Shown in pieces: positions 32,185-44,407 of a stretch of 64,000 nucleotides of DNA; the stretch's first letter is position 1, and each line of letters begins with the position of its first letter. The notes beneath the pieces were generated by a model that had not been told where the DNA came from, did no database searches, and worked only from the letters and a program-made list of their open reading frames with translations. The translations under genes and the position numbers were made by a program. The stretch lies in the NCBI GenBank assembly GCA_027946365.1, contig JAPEUQ010000009.1:1674001-1738000 (forward strand). The letters are read 5' to 3'. Source of the DNA: Kalmusia sp. IMI 367209. Lineage: Eukaryota; Ascomycota; Dothideomycetes; Pleosporales; Didymosphaeriaceae.

Positions 32185-33652
32185 GCTAGAGGGAGTCCAA
32201 AGGATAGAAGATTGTCTGTCACTCCCGACCCCGCGCGGCTAGGTGGCCCACTTATACATCTACGCTTGCGATTCATGCACCCTCCCGTTGTTCGGCTGCG
32301 CGGGCTCATTTTGTTTAGCTGCAGAGGGATGTGCTGAGGCCAAGTGGGCTGTATCGTCACCTATGCAACCGGTGCTTGCCTCCAAGCGTGCGTTAGCATC
32401 GACTCAGCAGCACCAAGCCGCCCTAGGGCTGGCATCAGCTATCTCGCCCATGACCAAAACAGACGTGCTTCTCCGTTTTCTCCCAGCCAAGACGAGAGGG
32501 AGTCGCGCGGATCCCACGTTTTGGCGGTTGGAACGAGTGAAGGATCCTATGGCGGCCCGCAGCGTGCTAGTGTGGGCGCCATGCCCCTTCCAAACTGGCA
32601 GGTGCCGAGCGCTTAACAGAACAGGTGGGGTCCTATTCGCAATCCCGTCGCCCCGCCGCAGGGTCTCTGGGGGCGTCATTGGATAGACGTGCAGGTTTGG
32701 GTTGACAGCCGCTGTAGCCGTCCATCTAAAGCCGCGGCGAGGTGCAGCGGCTGCGCTCCTCCGCGCGTGCCGCTTGAGAAATCCAATAATCCGAGCCCCA
32801 GGAGCGGGAAACCGAGCCGCGCGTTCGTATCCGGGATATTCCTATTTGCAGGCTTCAAGCATGGCGGATAGAGTGCGGGAAGTCTCTTTTGGTCTCTTTT
32901 CGCGGTTCTTGTTCGCTCGCCGCTGTAGAAAGCATCCTGACCTCTGGTCTTTGATGGAGGATGAGAGGGGCTGGGCTGGCGGGGTTAGCCGGGTGGCTGG
33001 TGATGTCATGGCGTTCTTCAGCTGATGTGGGAGCATCGTATCCTTGCCCAGTACATGCTAGTCTATATCCCATAGTACCTTGCAAAGACAACAAAGTCTA
33101 GATACACATTGCGTCAGATCCTGGTCCACGTCGTTTGTACACTCAATCTATTTCCTACTAGCCACACTGCAACTCCAAGCCGGTGCATGTGCTACTCCGT
33201 GCCACTACGATGCGTTGTCCACAGACACGCCATGTGACTTTGGAACGTAATACTGTAAGATTGTTGCCGTAATACGGCCATGGTTGGGCTGAATTGTGGG
33301 GTGTGCTTACAAGTCCTAGCTAAGTGCCGGTGGTCTAACACGAGTTGACCCAGAAGGGCCTGACATGGATGATTCAATAAACATAATCTAGATTCTTGCT
33401 CCCCGTTCCAAGTCGTTATCTCTGGTCAAAGCATCATGAAACAAGAATGTGTCCTAGCATCATTCCCTTCCCTGTGCCAGTGCTGGCTGCCTCCTTTCCA
33501 GACTCGGGTTCAGAGTGCACTTGATTTTGTTTTCCTGCTTCCCCATTGTCTTTTGAAATATCAACATATTCTACCACGGAGAACAATCTAGCCAATGGAT
33601 AACGAATGTTAGCTACCTGGGGTACCTATGCGCGACCCTCCATCCGACCAGC
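32185..33652. other. Intergenic, GC-rich, no gene seen
   Basis: 1.47 kb between NRPS-like start and the peroxygenase stop. Long frames occur on both strands at 32243-33025 but simultaneously in several registers, as expected from GC-rich sequence rather than a gene. The proximal part should hold the NRPS-like promoter. Confidence 0.45.
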
Positions 33653-34649
33653 TTACTTTGGCACTCCAGTCTGTGCCACTGACTGACTCTCCACCTGCTT
33701 GATATAGGCCGTCTTGTTCACACCGTTCTCTACTGGCAATACCGTCCCATTGAACGCCGCCATCGTGAGTCCGAATCGTGAACGGATCCTCGGCTCCCAG
33801 TCCTCTGAGAATCTCTCCTCCAGTAGCATAGGTCTTAAGTCGTCAATACGGCCACCGAAGATAGTAAGCATTGTCGAAGAACTGTAGGTTCTATTAGCAT
33901 ATAGTCCCTTTCCATATATACACAAGAGGAAGCGTAGATCGAACTTACTTTGCACTCCCAAAACCATTATGGAACATACTCTCACTGTACTTTTCATTCT
34001 CTCTTTGACTCTCTACCCTTCTCCGGCTCAGCATGGCACTCAGATCCTTCTTAGTCAATAGGCGCGCCTCCTCACTGCCACCTGTCGCACCGGTCAGCAA
34101 CTGCTCCACGAGCTCAACATCCGGTTTTCCTTGATCAGGCACCAGCGCTGCATCACGCCTCGTCAAGCTGGCGTCATGCTCGATGGCGTTATGCTTATTC
34201 AACTCTTCAAGATCAAAAGTATCGCTCCAATAGGACCGATCCAGAAAATCAGCGGCAAAATGCGGCACGAAAAAGCAGAAGCTAGGCGCAAAATTGAACG
34301 TCTGGCGGACGGCCGTATTGAGGGCGCGGAACGAGATTCCACGACCATTGTGTGGCAGGATGTTGTGATTCGCCAGGGCATTCAGCATGGGGCCTGCGAC
34401 CACCATTCCGTTAGCGGAGCGTCTTGTCAGGGTGCCATGAAATGGAGGCTGCTTACAGGCGGACCGCGAGTCAGTGGTCTTAGGAGGTTCGTAGGCGGGC
34501 CAGTTAAGCGCATGGCCACCTGCGCTCGCTGGTACCACATGACCTGGTTTACGAGCCGGGAGGACTATGTTGAGTAGGAAAAGGCCGAAGTCCCATGCAA
34601 GGACGAATAGAAGGATAAAGGGCTTGCTTAGCTTCCGAACTAGGCCCAT
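33653..34649 (-). CDS. Chloroperoxidase-family heme-thiolate peroxidase/peroxygenase
   Basis: Exons 34649-34457, 34393-33949 and 33881-33653, 288 residues; introns 63 and 67 nt, GT-AG. Splicing of intron 1 creates the axial heme ligand: SRSAC + PMLNALANHNILPHNGRGIS, Cys about 65, matching the family's (P/A)CPxLNxLANHxxLPxxG. The acid-base motif EHDAS follows at about 136-140 (EHDxS), and a later RSRFGLTMAAFNGTV block completes the fold. These enzymes use H2O2 to oxygenate or halogenate substrates. The N-terminus (KLSKPFILLFVLAWDFGLFLLNIVLP) is a signal anchor or uncleaved signal rather than a normal signal peptide, so it may be membrane-attached or enter the secretory pathway. An in-frame ATG at 34724 would add 25 residues. 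Lying 1.5 kb downstream of the NRPS-like gene on the same strand, it could tailor its product; this is inference. Confidence 0.88.
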
Positions 34650-35709
34650 GTTGCTTGGGTGCAGCGCTGGAGATATTCTCAAGGGTATTTGTAGGTATAG
34701 GAGTGAGGTCAGGTTGGAAGCCACGAAGCGGGGTCTTCAGCTATGAAGAGAAATGCGAGCGCTCCTAGGTAAGACGAGAAGCTACTCAGTGGCCAATCGT
34801 AGGCCAGAAGCGCTAATTGGAGAAGGCACACATTGCGCAACTAAGGAGGTGACGCTGCATCTGGGCGATCAGCTTTCAGCCAGCCACATGCACGAATTCG
34901 GTGATACCGCGTTGACAACACACCTCCAAGATAATCAAATGAGGCAATTCGCGATCTGCACATGGCCAAGCATCCGATCTCTTTTCTCCGTGTTCAGTCC
35001 GCCTTAGCGAGCATGCACCACATCCAAGTTGCGCATATCTACTGGATCATCAAATCCACTACCGTCCTTATATACTAAAAGCATAAGCCTTAACCTATCT
35101 TCGTCGCTCGCAAATCCTGAGACCTCTTATGAGTTCATACGATTTCAAAGTGTTGTAATAGCGCTCTTGAGGGAGGGTTTCTACTATTGGCGATTACGCT
35201 ACTTGACAAGTGGGCCTCGGCAGGTTGCGCAATGGGTTGCAAATAGAAACAATGTGCCCAACCTTCGTTTTACTACCCACTCGCATTTCTGGCTGCATTT
35301 CTGGCTGTGATTTGGCCCTCATTTTGGGATGTGACACCCTTTACGTTGATAGATCAGGCAACGGCATATCAAGCACAGCCACAGGCACAGCCCCACCATG
35401 AGTGCTGCTACTTCTCCAATTCCCACTGCGACAAGCATTCTCTTCACCTCTTTACGAAAATCGCGCCGAGAATTGACAAGAATCCATATCCATTCAAATC
35501 TTCACGTCGCAATATAAAACATCTCAATTGAAGAGTCATTGCGCTTTATTATCGCGAACACTTAACTGCAGATGTACCATCTTGGGGGAAACAGTGATTA
35601 TTCTTGGTATTCACCTCAGCAAGGCGTGCGCGACTAGCCCATCTAGGACGTCACTTTCTGAGTTCAAAATCACTCGAAATTGTGCCTCTCGTATCATTGA
35701 ACCGACAGC
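34650..35709. other. Intergenic, no gene seen
   Basis: 1.06 kb divergent spacer between the peroxygenase and the HET gene. Contains a perfect 12-bp tandem duplication near 35283. Confidence 0.5.
35283..35306 (+). repeat. 12-bp tandem duplication
   Basis: GCATTTCTGGCT repeated twice head to tail, non-coding. Confidence 0.85.
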
Positions 35710-37823
35710 ATGGAAGAGCCAAGCTCGAGCGAACCAACACTCTACAACAGCCTCCCAATAGATGAAGACCACTGGACCCGGCTCCTTATGCTAAGGCAAG
35801 GCATCCCAGATGATCCCATCGAGTGCTTGCTGCTACCCAGCAATCTAGACGCGTTGCACGATGAGGACGAAACGCTGCCACCTTATGAAACTTTGTCCTA
35901 CGTCTGGGGAGATCGAACTGGTCTCTGCGAAATTTCTTGCAATGAAACACCTATAGAAGTCACTCGAAATCTTTTCGACGCATTAGTAGCGATCCGTCGC
36001 CCAACGACTGCACGACTGTTATGGGTCGACGCCATCTGTATCAACCAAGAAGATGTGGAAGAACGAAATCGCCAAGTTGCACTCATGGCGTCCATCTATC
36101 GACAAGCTTCTCGGGTTTTGATCTGGCTGGGACACGGCGACACACAATATGTCGACCCTGCATTCACCTACCTGTGCCAGCGAGCAAACAAAGTATATCT
36201 GGATCTTGGATGGACCCGCCGCCTGTTCAAAGTTCGTCTTGCATCCTACACTACTCGGGGCGAGGAAATCGACAGCTCAAGATTGCAACTAGACGACGTA
36301 CGTCCTACCGCAGCTCAGTACGAAGCTTTTGCCGCATTCCTTCGCCAGCCATGGTTTTTTCGCCTTTGGGTGATCCAAGAAGTAAGCCTAGCAAAGACAG
36401 CGACGCTGTTCTGGCATGAATCGAGTATCGACCTCGCCTTTGTCATGGTCGCTCTGGATACATGGCGCGATGACAATCGTCAATTTCCTCCACCTGTTGG
36501 TCTTGATAACATTGTGAGTATGCGTTTCAACAGGAAAGCTATACACAAGGGGTTACCTCTACCTTTCGCACGCAGGATGTATGATGCCAGGGAATTCTCT
36601 TGTTTTGACCCATGGGATAGAGTCTACGGACTTCTAGGCCTGCCTAGCATTGGTACGTAAAGCCCAACTTTGATGTGCATGCCCCCCTTCTTCTGGAAAC
36701 TAGACGCCGGGGCACGAGCCTGGAGAGTACAGTTGCCTTGGTCCCGACAATTTTCATGGGAAGTGGAACCTTAGGTATAAATGCTGTATTGTCCCGCAAG
36801 GGCCTCCTTGTTAAAGTGACCGAGTGATCGGGTCAGAATTACAGCGGTGTCTCATTACTCCCCTCACTTCCGAACGATGGCATTGATATTTCGGTTCAAT
36901 CTTTAGGTACTGACCCCGAGAATGATCTACTTTTCATCCAGCCGGATTACAATATGCCTGTTCTGGAGCTATACGAACAAGTGGCGAAAAAGATGATATT
37001 AGAACAGAAGCAACCTTATCTTCTCTCGGCCGTGTATCATGACCGAGAGATTAATGACGGGCTACCATCGTGGGTCCCAGACTGGAGCAAGCCGGCCCCT
37101 GCACTCGATACCATGACGATCGGCAGGGGTGTGTATATGTACAAAGGACCTGTCACAGATGACTACGGCGTAGATGTATCTCTGGTCAAGAAAGAAGGAA
37201 GAGAGTATTTGGTCATTGCTGGCCACGATATCGATAACGTCGAAAATGTCACACAAGTGATTCGGGCTTCCGATATAATGGACGGATTCTCTAAGGAGGA
37301 TTCCGTTCTCTTGAAGAAGGAGCTCAAGGAAATTTGCAAGAAATTCAAGGCCAACGATATCCTGAAGGCCATGACGAGAAACAGAGTGTATCCTCAGGAG
37401 CTGCTGGCGTCATACCCTGAGCCCCTGTTCGGATATGATGACCTTTACAGCTTCCTCACGGAACTATCCACCACCAAGGACACTCATGACTTCGAAGGGT
37501 ATGAAGAACTTGTAGGAAATTTCCGATCCATGTTGGCCAGCCTTTGTGACGGAAGGCGCCTCTTTACATTCGAGCCGTTCGAGTGGTACACTGAAACAAG
37601 TCGCTTTGTAAAGCAAAGGATCGGCTCCGCACCAGAGATTGTACAAAAGGGAGACACTGTGTGTTTGTTGTTTGGTGCGTTCGACATTTACCTTCTTCGC
37701 CATGACGGCGACGATCACATGCGGCTGCTTGGGAGTTGCGATGTAGCTGGTTATAATTACGAGTTGAACGTGGCAGTTCACAAATTCACTAAAAGGCCTA
37801 TGGATTACTTCGAGATCTTCTAG
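35710..37823 (+). CDS. HET-domain protein (heterokaryon incompatibility type)
   Basis: Exons 35710-36652 and 36907-37823, 619 residues. The N-terminal half is a full HET domain: YETLSYVWGD (about residue 59), a NLFDALVAIRR block, LLWVDAICINQED, then RNRQVALMASIYRQASRVLIWLGHGD and PWFFRLWVIQEVSLAK. HET proteins act in allorecognition and regulated cell death, though most genomic members are uncharacterised. Exon 2 continues with the usual family tail (MPVLELYEQVAKKMILE, DGLPSWVPDWSKP, then KGDTVCLLFGAFDIYLLR). No NLR or lipase partner domain is attached and none is encoded next door. The intron is 254 nt, four to five times the local norm; it has a standard GTACGT donor and TTTAG acceptor and joins LPSIG to TDPENDLL in frame. 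No inactivating change seen. Confidence 0.88.
36653..36906 (+). other. Unusually long intron in HET gene
   Basis: 254 nt against 44-73 nt for nearly all others. Contains stops in every sense frame and a TATA-like GGTATAAATG near 36774. No inverted repeat or target-site duplication was recognised. Confidence 0.7.
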
Positions 37824-39403
37824 CTGAGAAGGAGAGTCAATTTAAAGCTACGGTAAAATAGCAAACAGAACGCTTTTGAAGCGACAGCAGAATATCAAGA
37901 ACATTATGTTGAAAGGTATACGTGACTGCTATATTTCTCCACGCACAATAATCGAATGCCAAAGGGATGTGCGACGTCTTTCCTATACCGTATACCCAAT
38001 TCGAAACGCATGACCTATCAACTGAACACCAACATATTATAGTTTATGTGTCACCTCATTCTAAATCGTCAACTCGAGAGATGCTTGAACGTTTCTATTG
38101 CCCAGCCATCCAAAAACACAAGTCAAGCTATGCTGAGATGAAAACCAAATAGACAACTTTTCCAGAGGCCATACACTCAAATCGCTATGTTCCTACTCTC
38201 ATACCATGCAAGGTCACCAAGCCCTTTCTTTTCACCATCCCGGAGCTATAACTCCCTTGCGCCCATATATCTATAATACCCTCAAGCTTTTCCCTTGGTA
38301 TAAAATATGGCACACCTGCTCAAAACCCATGACACTCTCAACCCTACCAGAATCAAATCTTTTGACACACACTACATACCTGACGATGTAGTCCTTTCCA
38401 ACAACCAGCCAACGGCTATGAGTCTACATAGGTGCCGTCCTATGAATGGTGACTTCTCAGATGACGAAAATATGCCTCAATGCGGCTTTCGTGGTCTGTC
38501 TCGTCGGTCCCATGGCTCCGGTTCCGACTATGTGTATCGCTCGGAGGGTCCCTATAGTCGCTTCGATCACGGTCCATGTCTGTGTGTATGTTTGATTTTG
38601 AGCTGGGAAACCGTGGCGGCATAGCTTCCATGGGCGGTCCTCACATGGACAAACTGATTTGCGAACAGAAAAGGATAATAGTTCTCGCGATCGTTATACG
38701 GATGATCGTTTAAGTAGTCGTCGTCTTTCTAGCTTTTATGGCTCTCGACATCCCTTTTCGGGTTGAACCTCAGACGACCATCACCGTCACGATACCTCCC
38801 AAGCAGTGTCTTCACTCCCTCGTCATTTTGGAATACTGGCGTGCCATGGATTTACGAAGGAGGCACAACCGTGTATGCAGTCTTTTCTTTGCTTATCGCT
38901 TTGAGTAAGCATATCGATTGGGAGGCAAGGGAGAATGATCACGGAGCTTGTGAGGGGCTGCGGATGTAAGCATTTCCTGATCTCAGTGGGTAGATGATTG
39001 TGGTTATACGATGGCAAATTGCACGTGCTTTGGATAAGTGAACAAGGAATGTAGAAATCGCAATAACGGCTTGATGTGGACATTATATATAAACGTGATG
39101 ATGTATAAATGTACTTATTCAGAATGCGTACCGTCTACCTAGATGTTTCGTGCAACGCACAACATACAAAGCTTGCCTTATTTAGGCATTGGTACGCCAG
39201 GGACTATGTCAATCACGACATCTGTATGTGAATTAGCAATACATGACGTCATTCGACTCCTGACCCCTCCATAGCCTGCGCCTGTTGTGCGAATATAAAT
39301 TGTCGATATAATGATTATAACCCAAATTAAATCTGTCCTGAAACCCATATTTGGAACGACCAACACCCACCGCGTAAACCAAAATTGACAGACTCACCCC
39401 ACC
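37824..39403. other. Intergenic, no supported gene
   Basis: 1.58 kb. Between about 38400 and 38900 several short frames are rich in Arg, Ser, Asp and Tyr (GLSRRSHGSGSDY, RDRYTDDRLSSRRLSS), which might be a decayed RS-type coding region, but no continuous model could be built. Confidence 0.4.
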
Positions 39404-40312
39404 ATGGCCCCAACAAACAAAGTTCAAGACCTTTTCAACGTCAATGGGCTCGTCGCAGTTGTAACAGGCGGTGGTTCGGGTCTCGGTCTCTACGCTGCTC
39501 GAGCGCTTGACGCCAACGGCGCCAAGGCAGTCTACATTGTCGGTCGGCGCGAAGAAACACTCCAGGAAGCCGCCAAAACCGCTGTCAATGGAACGCTGAA
39601 GCCCATTGTTGGCGATGTCACGGACAAGCAATCGCTCCAGAAGATCGCAGAACAGATTCGCCAGGAAGAAGGCTACATCAATCTCCTGTTTGCCAACGCA
39701 GGCATCAGCGGACCTAGACACGCGAGGGACACGCCCGACAAGCCGACTGTCAAGGAGTTCCAAGACGCGGTTTTCGGTCCTGATCCAAACGATTTCACGA
39801 AGACGCTGCACGTGAATACCACGGCAGTCTTCTATACCGCGATCGCCTTCCTCGATTTACTGGACGCAGGGAACAAGAAGCGCAACGTGCCCCAGGATAG
39901 CCAGATTCTCGTGACTTCTAGTGTAGCTGGCTTTAGTAGGGTTTTAGCATCGTCATTCGCGTATTCAGCTTCGAAAGCAGCAGTTATCCATTTAGTCAAA
40001 ATGTTTTCCACACTCTTCAGCCTCAACGGGTTTCATATTCGCGCTAATCTGGTCGCACCTGGGCTGTATCCGTCAGAGATGACGCAGGGCACGGTGGGAA
40101 AATTGGACAAGCTAGAAGATGCGAGCGGGCACAACGCGTTTGCAGACGCGCACAAGATGAAGGCTACAGAAAGTCCTGCGGAGAGGACAGGGAGCGAGGA
40201 GGACTTTGCGAGCGTGATCTTGTTTTTGGCGAGCAGAGCGGGAGCCTATCTCAATGGCGAGATGCTTCTGACCGATGGTGGGCGGCTTTCTCAACTTCCT
40301 GGTGCATATTAA
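39404..40312 (+). CDS. Short-chain dehydrogenase/reductase (SDR)
   Basis: Single exon, 302 residues, start in CACCATGGCC. Classical SDR features in order: VAVVTGGGSGLG (NAD(P) phosphate loop TGxxxGxG, about residues 20-27), YIVGRREE (an Arg pair after the second strand, which favours NADP), VGDVTD, LLFANAGISG (NAG), catalytic serine in ILVTSSVAGFS, YSASK (catalytic Tyr and Lys), and a C-terminal GAYLNGEMLLTDGGRLSQ. Between beta-4 and beta-5 there is an insertion with DTPDKPTVKEFQDAVFGPDPNDFTKTL, seen in fungal SDRs of this subgroup. Cytosolic; no signal or membrane segment. The substrate cannot be told from sequence. It is the last gene of the accessory stretch that starts with the Zn2Cys6 factor and could be a tailoring enzyme there, or an unrelated housekeeping reductase. 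Confidence 0.92.
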   Translation: MAPTNKVQDLFNVNGLVAVVTGGGSGLGLYAARALDANGAKAVYIVGRREETLQEAAKTAVNGTLKPIVGDVTDKQSLQKIAEQIRQEEGYINLLFANAGISGPRHARDTPDKPTVKEFQDAVFGPDPNDFTKTLHVNTTAVFYTAIAFLDLLDAGNKKRNVPQDSQILVTSSVAGFSRVLASSFAYSASKAAVIHLVKMFSTLFSLNGFHIRANLVAPGLYPSEMTQGTVGKLDKLEDASGHNAFADAHKMKATESPAERTGSEEDFASVILFLASRAGAYLNGEMLLTDGGRLSQLPGAY

Positions 40313-40608
40313 GGAGCATGGGGTGTGTGTGTCTATATGTGTTGGTTCACTGCGAAGAGGTAGCGATGACGCAAGAGGATCGGCGTCTTGGCCCAAGCGT
40401 CAAGCGTTCCGTGGCTCGCGAAACAGAAACCCAATTCAACATTGCACGTTCCCCACGAGGCTTGCCCCGATCTTTTGTCTGGCCTGCCCCGAGCAGCGAC
40501 GCTTCTTTCGGGTCGACCCTCCTAATGTCTCGGCTTCCTCGCGCCGACTATATAGCGATATTCCTACCCACCGCTCTTTAGACGTGTTTGCGCGTTTGAC
40601 AGCGCAGC
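40313..40608. promoter_or_regulatory. SYG1 promoter region
   Basis: 296 bp from the SDR stop to the SYG1 start, tandem orientation. CTATATAGCG near 40548 resembles a TATA element about 60 bp upstream of the start codon. Confidence 0.4.
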
Positions 40609-43600
40609 ATGAAATTCGCGAAGTAAATCATCCGTGGCGAAAGGAATCGCATTGCAATGAGTAGGCGGCTGACACGACTAGGGAGCTGGAACGGGACTTG
40701 GTACCTGAATGGCGCGTCAAGTACTTGGACTACAAGGCACGCCCCCAATCACGATAGTGTCATTTGCAACCGCTTACATCGCACAAGATCGGCAAGAAGA
40801 AGCTCAAGGCCATCCAGCGCGCCCTTAGGACCGTCAACCAGACGCCTCGCATTCGCTTCCGCGGCAATAATGCCTTCACGCCGTCGCCCTATGAGACCGC
40901 GCCGAAATACTCATTTCTCAATCGCAATCATGGACAAAACGCGTCTGTTGATCGCGCCCCAGGAGATCTGAGGGCTCTCGCGATAGGGAATAGCCAATCG
41001 AGTGGAAACATTCAGCCGAATGGGTCAAAAGCATCACTACCTATCGGTGTGCCCAAAGACGAGGAAGCTCCATTGAATGCACATGAGGATCCGAGATTTC
41101 CTGGCTTGACGAGATATGGTAGCATTATCGGAACACCCCCAAAAGAGGGAGGATTTCCAGGTAAAGCCCGAGCGCCGCCTTCGTTGAAACTTCCAGGCGC
41201 TGCTCTAGATCCTGAGAATGTCTCGTCGAGATCTGGTATGTCGGAAGTGTCAACAGTGAAGAGCCATCCAAACGCTGTGCCACCAAGCGAAGGAGCGGGT
41301 AGTGTTGGTAGAGGGGTTGGACCAAGCAACGCTTTTGAGGTTGGAAAAACCCGATCACCTACGCATTCAAAGTCTCTTCCTGCGAGATATAGGAGCATTT
41401 TTACCCCGAAGCGCATGAACTCAACACCGGGTACACCTGTCACGCAGCGACCCCGGCCGCTGCTCAGTCGAGTCTTCTCCTTAAACCATAAGACACCGCC
41501 GCCGAGTCCTGGGGATGTCCCTCTTGAAGCCTATCGCGAACTTGATTTACGTCAGACGGAGTTCTTCCTGTTCCTCGACAAGGAACTAGATAAGATCGAG
41601 ACTTTCTACAAGCAAAAGGAGGACGAGGCCACGGCGCGATTAGCCATCATAAGAGAGCAACTGCACATAATGAGAGACCGCCGCTTAGACGATCTCATCA
41701 AGCGGCAAGCCGCAAAAATGAAGGCCAAGGCCGAGAAAAATGCCAAAAATGGCGATGCGGGCAGGCCTTTGATGAATGGACAGCATTCAAGCTCAGACGA
41801 TGACGGACCTAGCGCAGACACGAGCAACAAAGCCATAAGCGGTGCATGGATGAATCCTCTAGATTCTGCATTACAAGCCGTTCAGGAAGGTAGGTACGGC
41901 AAAAGCACGAAAGCAATGCAGAGTCTTGCGACACCCACAGCTTTGGAACCCCGACACCTGGAAGAGCATCGCGATTACGTTCGCCGTCCAGAAACCGACG
42001 TTTCGTATGACTCGGCCAGAAGAAAGCTCAAAGTCGCAATGCAGGAGTACTACCGCGGGCTTGAACTGTTGAAGTCGTATGCACTGCTGAACCGAACTGC
42101 TTTCCGCAAAATCAACAAGAAGTATGATAAGGCTGTCAACGCCAGGCCATCATTGCGGTACATGACAGAGAAAGTCAACAAGGCTTGGTTCGTCAATAGT
42201 GATATCATAGAAGGTCACATACTAGCGACTGAGGATCTCTACGCCAGATATTTTGAGAAAGGCAAGCGTAAAGTAGCAGTTGGAAAGCTCCGAATTAAGA
42301 TTGCCCGCGCTGGGGACTACACCGAAACATCATTCCGGAATGGACTTATGCTAGGCCTAGGTGCTGTCTTCGGCATACAAGGACTTGTCAAGGCATGTCA
42401 ACTGCTCTGGTCGGGCGATGCAACCATGGCGACCAATACAAGCTACCTACTACAGGTACAATCATCAAGACTGTAAAGTGGTATACGACTGACTAGTGTC
42501 CAGATATATGCAGGATATTTCCTGATGAACTTTTTGTTTATGCTCTTTTGTTTAGACTGCAGAGTCTGGCATGCAAGCAAGATCAACTACGTTTTCGTTT
42601 TTGAGTATGATACCCGCCACCACTTGGACTGGAGGCAACTTTCTGAAGTAAGGTCCTCAAATCTTCACACGTCTTCTCAGCTAACAGTTTCAGCTTCCGA
42701 GTTTTTTTCTTTTCATGTTGGGCTTCTTCATCTGGCTCAACTTTAGTCAATACGGGTCCCCTGCGATGTTCATATACTATCCTGTCATTCTCCTCGGTTT
42801 AGCGACAATCTTCTTATTCAATCCTTTGCCAATCTTATACTACCGAAGTAGATTCTGGTTGATATTTTCCATGGTACGTCGCACACATGCATTTTATGTT
42901 GATCCTGCTGACTAGGAATAGTGGCGGCTGATTTGTGCAGGGTTCTACCCTGTCGAATGGAGAGACTTCTATATGGGTGATATGTTCTGCTCGCTCACAT
43001 ACTGCATGGGTGTAAGTTGTACCTAGGTACTCGTGGTAGATTGAGTTTCTGACCGGTACCCTATAGAACATTGAGCTATTTTTCTGCCTCTACGCCAATC
43101 AATGGAGCAATCCAGCCCAGTGTAACTCGTCACATTCCCGGCTTCTGGGTTTCTTCTCCACACTTCCCGGCATTTGGCGAGCGATCCAGTGCTTCCGACG
43201 TTACCATGACACCGGTAACGCCTTTCCCCATTTGCTCAATTTGGGAAAATATGTAGCAACGATTGTGTTCTACATGACACTCAGTATCTACCGTATCGAT
43301 AAGACGATTGCGCATCGTGCGCTTTTCATAACCTTCGCTACTATCAATTCCATCTACACGAGCTTTTGGGACGTGTATTACGATTGGAGCTTGGGTGATC
43401 CAAATGCGAAGCATCCATTCCTCCGGGAAACCTTGGGGTATAAGAAGATTTGGATGTACTACGTTGCGATGACCATCGACCCTATTCTGCGCTTCAACTG
43501 GATCTTCTATGCTGTCATACCTTTACAACTTCAGCACTCAGCTGTAACATCCTTCTTTGTGGCCTTATCAGAGATCTTCAGAAGAGCTATGTGGTCGCTA

Positions 43601-44158
43601 TTCCGTGTAGAGAACGAACATTGCTCCAACGTCGGTCATTTCCGCGCCTCGCGCGATGTTCCCCTTCCCTATGACCTCCCATCAACCGAAGTCACTAGTC
43701 GGGCTTCCCACGACATCGGTTCAAGGGTGGATGAAGAACAGCCGTCGACTCCGCAAATTAGACGCATGAGTACTGCACCAACACCAGACCACACACCGTA
43801 TGCGTCAGGCATCGACCGCACGCGGCCCTCAACCCGCCGCCGCCGAGCATCCGTGGGTGTAGACGTACAGCAGCAGCCTAGCCCTATGGCACGAGGGTTA
43901 CAGCGTATGGGGACTGCACTACGGACCGCGCACGCGCAGGACTTCGAGAAGAAGAAGAAACCGGAGCTCGGAGAGAGCGCGACCAAAGATGATGATACTG
44001 ATGATGATGAGGATGAGGATGAGCATAGCGAGGGTGCCAGTGATAGTGGGAGTCGGACGGAGGGGCTTGAGGAACAAGTTGTAGATAGGGAGAGTGAGAG
44101 GGAGATTGAAAGGGTGAGAGAGGAGGTGACAGTGGGGAGGGCGGGACCGGCGAGCTGA
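40609..44158 (+). CDS. SYG1: SPX-EXS domain phosphate-signalling/export protein (SYG1/XPR1-like)
   Basis: Seven exons: 40609-40622, 40682-40736, 40788-42455, 42504-42647, 42694-42873, 42922-43011, 43067-44158; 1,080 residues. Exon 1 is only 14 nt, encoding MKFA plus two bases of Lys; exon 2 gives ELERDLVPEWRVKYLDYK and exon 3 continues IGKKKLKAIQ, the hallmark SPX start that binds inositol pyrophosphates. Intron 2 is GC-AG. SPX is split by a ~250-residue Ser/Pro-rich insert and resumes at LEAYRELDLRQTEFFLFLDKELDKIE, then SYALLNRTAFRKINKKYDKA. Multiple membrane segments follow, and EXS runs WRLICAGFYPVEWRDFYMGDMFCSLTY, NIELFFCLYA, FWDVYYDWSLGD, ALSEIFRRAMWSLFRVENEH. The family exports or senses phosphate; yeast Syg1 was found through pheromone G-protein signalling. 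The tail is acidic with a GAT/GAG triplet repeat. Confidence 0.94.
43988..44027 (+). repeat. Imperfect GAT/GAG triplet repeat in SYG1 tail
   Basis: About twelve GAT/GAG/ACT codons encode an Asp/Glu run in the C-terminal cytosolic tail. In-frame by nature, so length changes are tolerated. Confidence 0.75.
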
Positions 44159-44407
44159 ACTAATCTAACGGCCTGAATATTGCATTTTGGAATAATTTCT
44201 AGTATCTGCGGGATTGCTCACTATGTTCAACTCTGCATGCTTCGCCACGGTGCTGTTTGTTTGTGTTCACGCTCATAATACATTGGTAGAGCACCTCTCA
44301 AGCTCCGGCAGCAATCATCTACTAAGTAGGGTCCAACAATCCTACCTCACGAGTGGCGAGAGAGCCTTGCTTAAGCCAATCATCGTGCTTCCCCACTTAA
44401 CCTCTCC

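Noticed and set aside
32243..33025. Two plus-strand frames of 107-147 codons upstream of the NRPS-like gene
   Set aside because: Mirrored by minus-strand frames, no recognisable protein.
36653..36906. Small extra exon within the long HET intron
   Set aside because: The candidate from about 36705 meets an in-frame stop and has no homologous content.
38370..38970. Possible RS-rich gene between HET and SDR genes
   Set aside because: Short frames in different registers could not be joined by credible splice sites.
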